A stretch of 8,528 nt of DNA, from NCBI GenBank assembly GCA_021808985.1, contig JAKBAQ010000116.1:1-8528 (forward strand). The letters are read 5' to 3'. Every line of letters starts with the position of its first letter. Position 1 is the stretch's first letter. The notes below the pieces were generated by a model that was not told the DNA's origin, searched no databases, and saw only the letters and a program-made list of their open reading frames with translations. Shown piece by piece: positions 6,160-8,528 of this stretch. Source of the stretch: Pseudomonadota bacterium. Its GTDB lineage: Bacteria; Pseudomonadota; Alphaproteobacteria; Acetobacterales; Acetobacteraceae. A program made the position numbers and the translations under genes.

Positions 6160-6840
6160 TCAGCCGCGCTTGCGGGCCTGGACCAGGGCGAGCTGCAGGG
6201 CGTTGTGCAGGTGCGCGGCCGAGGCGGCGTGGGCGGCGGCGCCGTCATGGGCTTCGATGGCGTCGAGGATCGCCTGCATTTCGGCGGCGCCGTCCTTGTC
6301 GCGGCCGGGGGTGGCGATGGTGGTGGCGCGCAGATGGGTGATGCGCCCGTTGAGGGAGGTGACGACATCCCAGGCGACATCGCGGCCGGCGGCGAGGAAC
6401 ATGGTTTCATAAAATAACGTGGTGGCGGCGAGGACGGCGGCGTAATCGCTGGCGGCGTAGCCGGCGCGTACGGCGGCGAGGGCGTGGCGCATGCGGGTGA
6501 TGTCAGCCGGGGTGGCCTGGGCGGCGCAGTATTGCGCGGCCATGGCTTCGAGAATCGAACGCAGCTCGTAGATCTGGGTGATTTTGCCGGGGTCTGGCCG
6601 GGCGACGGCGGGGCCGTGGCCGGGGATGCCTTCGACGAGGCCCTCGGATTCGAGGTGGCGCAGGACCTCGCGCACCACGCTGCGGCTGACGCCCAGGCGC
6701 TCGCACAGGGAGCGCTCCACCAGGCGCTCGCCGGGCTGGAATTTGAGCTCCAGGATGGCGGTGCGCAGCTTCTCCAATGCCAGCTGGCGCAGGGTTTTGG
6801 CCGAGCGGTCGACGAGCAGGGCCTCTGTGTTGTTGTCCAT
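6160..6840 (-). CDS. GntR-family transcriptional regulator, FadR/FCD subfamily
   Basis: The 226-residue regulator has an N-terminal winged helix with the GntR signature (RLVERSLCERLGVSRSVVREVL, 39-60, then HLESEGLVE), and an all-helical FCD effector domain (about 87-215) starting IYELRSILEAMAAQYCA with the conserved Arg94. The usual FCD metal ligands are D-x3-H, a second H, and a third H 22 residues later. The matching positions here are Thr140, Tyr144, Met188 and His210, so only the last His survives. The start at 6840 (MDNNTE) is supported by GGAGG (complement of 6852-6856), 11 bases upstream; the longer open frame to 6897 would add 19 atypical residues. The gene diverges from the DUF1185 operon, with a perfect palindrome in the 143-base gap. 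By family habit it represses that operon and itself until an acidic or related metabolite binds. Confidence 0.93.
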   Translation of the reverse strand: MDNNTEALLVDRSAKTLRQLALEKLRTAILELKFQPGERLVERSLCERLGVSRSVVREVLRHLESEGLVEGIPGHGPAVARPDPGKITQIYELRSILEAMAAQYCAAQATPADITRMRHALAAVRAGYAASDYAAVLAATTLFYETMFLAAGRDVAWDVVTSLNGRITHLRATTIATPGRDKDGAAEMQAILDAIEAHDGAAAHAASAAHLHNALQLALVQARKRG

Positions 6841-6916
6841 ACCCGGTTTTACCTCCCTTTGTTCGGTGCCGTATAATCCAAAATCAACAAATATCACTGC
6901 TGGTCATTTTTTTGGC

Positions 6917-6946
6917 TTTACATCCCGATGACCACGGGATTATGGT
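6917..6946 (+). promoter_or_regulatory. Predicted sigma-70 promoter of the DUF1185 operon
   Basis: TTTACA (6917-6922, five of six -35 bases) is followed after 18 bases by TATGGT (6941-6946, four of six -10 bases). It lies about 40 bases upstream of the GTG start at 6984. The -10 falls inside the 16-bp palindrome, so a bound repressor would block RNA polymerase. Confidence 0.5.
6922..6940. promoter_or_regulatory. Inverted repeat ATCCCG-N7-CGGGAT between -35 and -10
   Basis: ATCCCG (6922-6927) and CGGGAT (6935-6940) are exact reverse complements with a seven-base spacer, directly abutting the 16-bp palindrome. It could be a second operator for another regulator or a chance repeat. The sequence differs from the GntR-type site. 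Confidence 0.3.
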
Positions 6947-6955
6947 ATACCATAA
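6940..6955. promoter_or_regulatory. GntR/FCD-type operator (perfect 16-bp palindrome)
   Basis: TTATGGTATACCATAA is a perfect palindrome in the divergent gap between the GntR gene and the DUF1185 gene. Its core TGGTATACCA has the T-G-G-T / A-C-C-A half-sites seen in many FadR/FCD-subfamily operators. It overlaps the predicted -10 of the operon and lies 100 bases upstream of the regulator start. It probably serves both repression of the operon and autoregulation. Binding is inferred from position and pattern. Confidence 0.75.
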
Positions 6956-6983
6956 CATTAGAAGATAAAATAGGAGCTTGGGC

Positions 6984-7571
6984 GTGTCCCTCAATTTAAG
7001 GAAAATCGTCACCTATACCGAGGATGTGCACAGCGAGGGCGGCCGGCCGGCGGCGGCGCCGTTCCGCTTGTTCGGGGTTGCGGCCGTGCTCGCCAATCCC
7101 TGGGCGGGGCGGGGGTTCGTTGAGGATCTGGGGCCGGAGATACGGGAGGTGGCGCCGCAGCTGGGGGCGCTGCTGACCGCGGAGATTCTGCGCCTGTGCG
7201 GCGGCGGCGAGGCCGTGGAGGGGTATGGCAAGAGCGCCATCGTTGGCACGGCGGGCGAGGTTGAGCATGCCTCGGCGCTGATCCATACGCTGCGCTTTGG
7301 CAACCATTACCGCCGCGCGGTGGGGGCGAAGTCTTACCTCGCCTTCACCAATACGCGCGGCGGGCCGGGTGCCTCGATCCAGATTCCGCTGATGCACAAG
7401 CATGATGAGGGCATGCGCTCGCATTATCTGACGGTGCAGTTCAGCATCGATGACGCGCCGGCGGCCGATGAGATATTGGTGGCGCTGGGGGCTTCCATCG
7501 GCGGGCGGCCGCACCACCGCATCGGCGACCGGTACAAGGATCTGGCTGAACTGGGCGATTTGAATGCTTGA
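6984..7571 (+). CDS. Amino acid synthesis family protein (DUF1185, AA_synth, PF06684)
   Basis: The 195-residue protein is recognised by LANPWAGRGFVEDL (36-49), EGYGKSAIVGTAGEVEHASALIHTLRFGN (about 79-107), TRGGPGASIQIPLMHKHDE (124-142), RSHYLTVQFSIDDAPAADEI (145-164) and IGGRPHHRIGDRYKDL (172-187), which match the family almost end to end. Structures of relatives (for example Bordetella BB2672) show a trimeric chorismate-mutase-like (YjgF/BCM) fold; a biochemical activity is not established. The start is GTG 6984: AGGAG (6972-6976) is seven bases upstream. The in-frame TTG at 6978 would sit directly against the ribosome site and is rejected. The several conserved His, Arg and Glu residues suggest a catalytic or ligand pocket at the trimer interface (inference). 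It is first in the operon, its stop overlapping the hydrolase start by eight bases. It is probably controlled by the divergent GntR regulator. Confidence 0.9.
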   Translation: MSLNLRKIVTYTEDVHSEGGRPAAAPFRLFGVAAVLANPWAGRGFVEDLGPEIREVAPQLGALLTAEILRLCGGGEAVEGYGKSAIVGTAGEVEHASALIHTLRFGNHYRRAVGAKSYLAFTNTRGGPGASIQIPLMHKHDEGMRSHYLTVQFSIDDAPAADEILVALGASIGGRPHHRIGDRYKDLAELGDLNA

Positions 7572-8388
7572 TGGGTTCAAGCTCGGCCGGGTGAACGGCA
7601 CCAGCTATTACCGGACGGGAAACGGCCCGGTGCTGGTGCTGATCCATGGCGTTGGGATGCATGCCGGGTTCTGGGCGCCGCAGCTGGCGGCCTTCACGGG
7701 GCGGTGGGATGTGCTGGCCTATGACACGCTGGGCCATGGCGGCAGCCCCTTGCCGCCGGAGCGCCCGACGCTGCGCGATTACAGCAACCAGTTGCGCGAG
7801 CTGCTGGATGGGCTGGGGATTTTTCAGGTGTGCGTGGCGGGACATTCAATGGGGGCGCTGATCGCGCTGGAGTTCGCGCTCAGCCATCCTGACCGGGTGG
7901 GGGCGGTGGTGGCGATGAATGCGGTTTATTGCCGCACGCCGGCACAGCGCGAGGCCGTGGTGCAGCGCGCGGCGCTGCTGCATGGCGGCGGCGTTGCCGA
8001 CATGGCGTGGCGGCAGGCCGCGCTGGACCGCTGGTTTGGCGCGCCGGTGCCGCCGGCGCAGCTGGAGAACACGGCGTGGGTGGGGGCATCGCTGGCGGCG
8101 GTGGATGCGGTGGGCTATGCCCGGGCCTATGGGCTGTTCGCCAGCGCCGATGGCGCCCATGCGGGGCGGCTGCGGGAGCTGGCCATGCCGGCTTTGTTCC
8201 TGACCGGCGAGGAGGACCATAATTCCTCACCTGAAATGTCGCGCCAGATGGCGCGCGAGGCGCCGCTTGGCAGCGCCGTGGCGCTGCCCGGCGAACGGCA
8301 TATGATGAGCCTGACATCGCCGGGCGCGGTGAATGCGGCGCTTGACCGCTTTCTCACCCCGCTTTGCCTGACGCAGGCCGCGCAATGA
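7564..8388 (+). CDS. Alpha/beta-fold hydrolase (RutD/esterase-like)
   Basis: The 274-residue hydrolase has the oxyanion-hole motif HGVGMH (28-33), the strand-turn YDTLGHGGS (53-61), the nucleophile elbow GHSMG with Ser95, the acid Asp218 in TGEEDHNSS, and the catalytic His246 in GERHMM, so the Ser-Asp-His triad is complete. A helical cap lies between about residues 120 and 200. No signal peptide is seen, so it is cytoplasmic. Members cleave esters, C-C bonds of ring-fission products, or carbamates/aminoacrylate as RutD does. The exact reaction cannot be read from sequence. The ATG lies inside the end of the DUF1185 gene (8-base overlap) without a good Shine-Dalgarno, which points to translational coupling and matched amounts of the two proteins. 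The flavin monooxygenase gene begins 45 bases downstream. Confidence 0.92.
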   Translation: MLDGFKLGRVNGTSYYRTGNGPVLVLIHGVGMHAGFWAPQLAAFTGRWDVLAYDTLGHGGSPLPPERPTLRDYSNQLRELLDGLGIFQVCVAGHSMGALIALEFALSHPDRVGAVVAMNAVYCRTPAQREAVVQRAALLHGGGVADMAWRQAALDRWFGAPVPPAQLENTAWVGASLAAVDAVGYARAYGLFASADGAHAGRLRELAMPALFLTGEEDHNSSPEMSRQMAREAPLGSAVALPGERHMMSLTSPGAVNAALDRFLTPLCLTQAAQ

Positions 8389-8433
8389 CGCGCCAACGGC
8401 TAATGAAACACTGAAGCGCACGGAGTCCAAGAC

Positions 8434-8528
8434 ATGAAATTTTCTCTCTTCGTCCATATGGAGCGCCTGAATCCGGGGCAGAGCCACAGCGAGCTGTTTC
8501 AGGAGCTGGAGGAGCTGGTCTGCCTGGC
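8434..8528 (+). CDS. LLM-class flavin-dependent oxidoreductase, N-terminal fragment (cut by window end)
   Basis: Only 31 codons are present. They begin MKFSLFVHMER and continue through HSELFQELEELVCL without a stop to the window edge. A first beta strand MKFSLF, then the bulky 'HMER' turn and a helix, is how luciferase-like (LLM) FMN-dependent monooxygenases of catabolic clusters start. GGAG (8422-8425) lies eight bases before the ATG. Full members have about 340-400 residues and use FMNH2 from a flavin reductase to oxygenate their substrate. Position after the DUF1185 and hydrolase genes makes it the probable oxygenase of the module. The family call rests on a short stretch and on context. 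Confidence 0.65.
   Translation, partial: MKFSLFVHMERLNPGQSHSELFQELEELVCL

Noticed and set aside
6978..6983. TTG start for the DUF1185 gene
   Set aside because: The Shine-Dalgarno AGGAG (6972-6976) would be directly adjacent; GTG at 6984 has the normal seven-base spacing.

Overview
The window reads as chromosomal DNA from a GC-rich alphaproteobacterium. Coding regions are very G+C-rich with G- or C-ending codons. The few intergenic stretches are AT-rich and carry T/A-tract palindromes. That style, together with a periplasmic YncE-type propeller and a pteridine-reductase-like SDR, suggests an acetic-acid-bacterium relative (Acetobacteraceae, Acidocella/Acidiphilium type). This placement is an impression from composition and protein style and was not tested by any search. 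Eight complete genes and one truncated gene cover almost the whole window. I see no tRNA, rRNA, CRISPR array, insertion sequence or prophage gene.

Left part (1-3225). A 238-base non-coding leader holds two perfect 30-bp palindromes in tandem. It is followed by an exported beta-propeller protein (YncE-like, +). Its stop codon overlaps the stop of a convergent KstD-like FAD dehydrogenase (-). That dehydrogenase diverges from the next gene across a 273-base AT-rich control region with a perfect 14-bp palindrome and a 5-3-5 inverted repeat.

Middle part (3226-6150). Three codirectional genes lie close together: a PuuB-like FAD amine oxidoreductase, an SDR carrying the pteridine reductase signature (TGxxxRxG plus an Asp-Tyr-Lys triad), and a tandem-domain universal stress protein with a consensus Shine-Dalgarno sequence. 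The first two are probably cotranscribed. The stress protein may also have its own promoter.

Right part (6160-8528 and beyond). A GntR/FCD repressor (-) diverges from a tight operon (+): a DUF1185 'amino acid synthesis' family protein, an alpha/beta hydrolase overlapping it by 8 bases, and the start of what looks like a luciferase-like (LLM) flavin monooxygenase cut by the window edge. A perfect 16-bp palindrome (TTATGGTATACCATAA) sits on the predicted -10 box of the operon and is the obvious repressor site. This block looks like a small substrate-inducible catabolic module. Its parts list resembles the Rut uracil pathway (LLM monooxygenase, RutD-like hydrolase, small trimeric chorismate-mutase-like fold protein), but with DUF1185 where Rut has RutC. 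It is the most likely place for an undescribed pathway. The regulator also appears to have lost three of the four usual FCD metal ligands.
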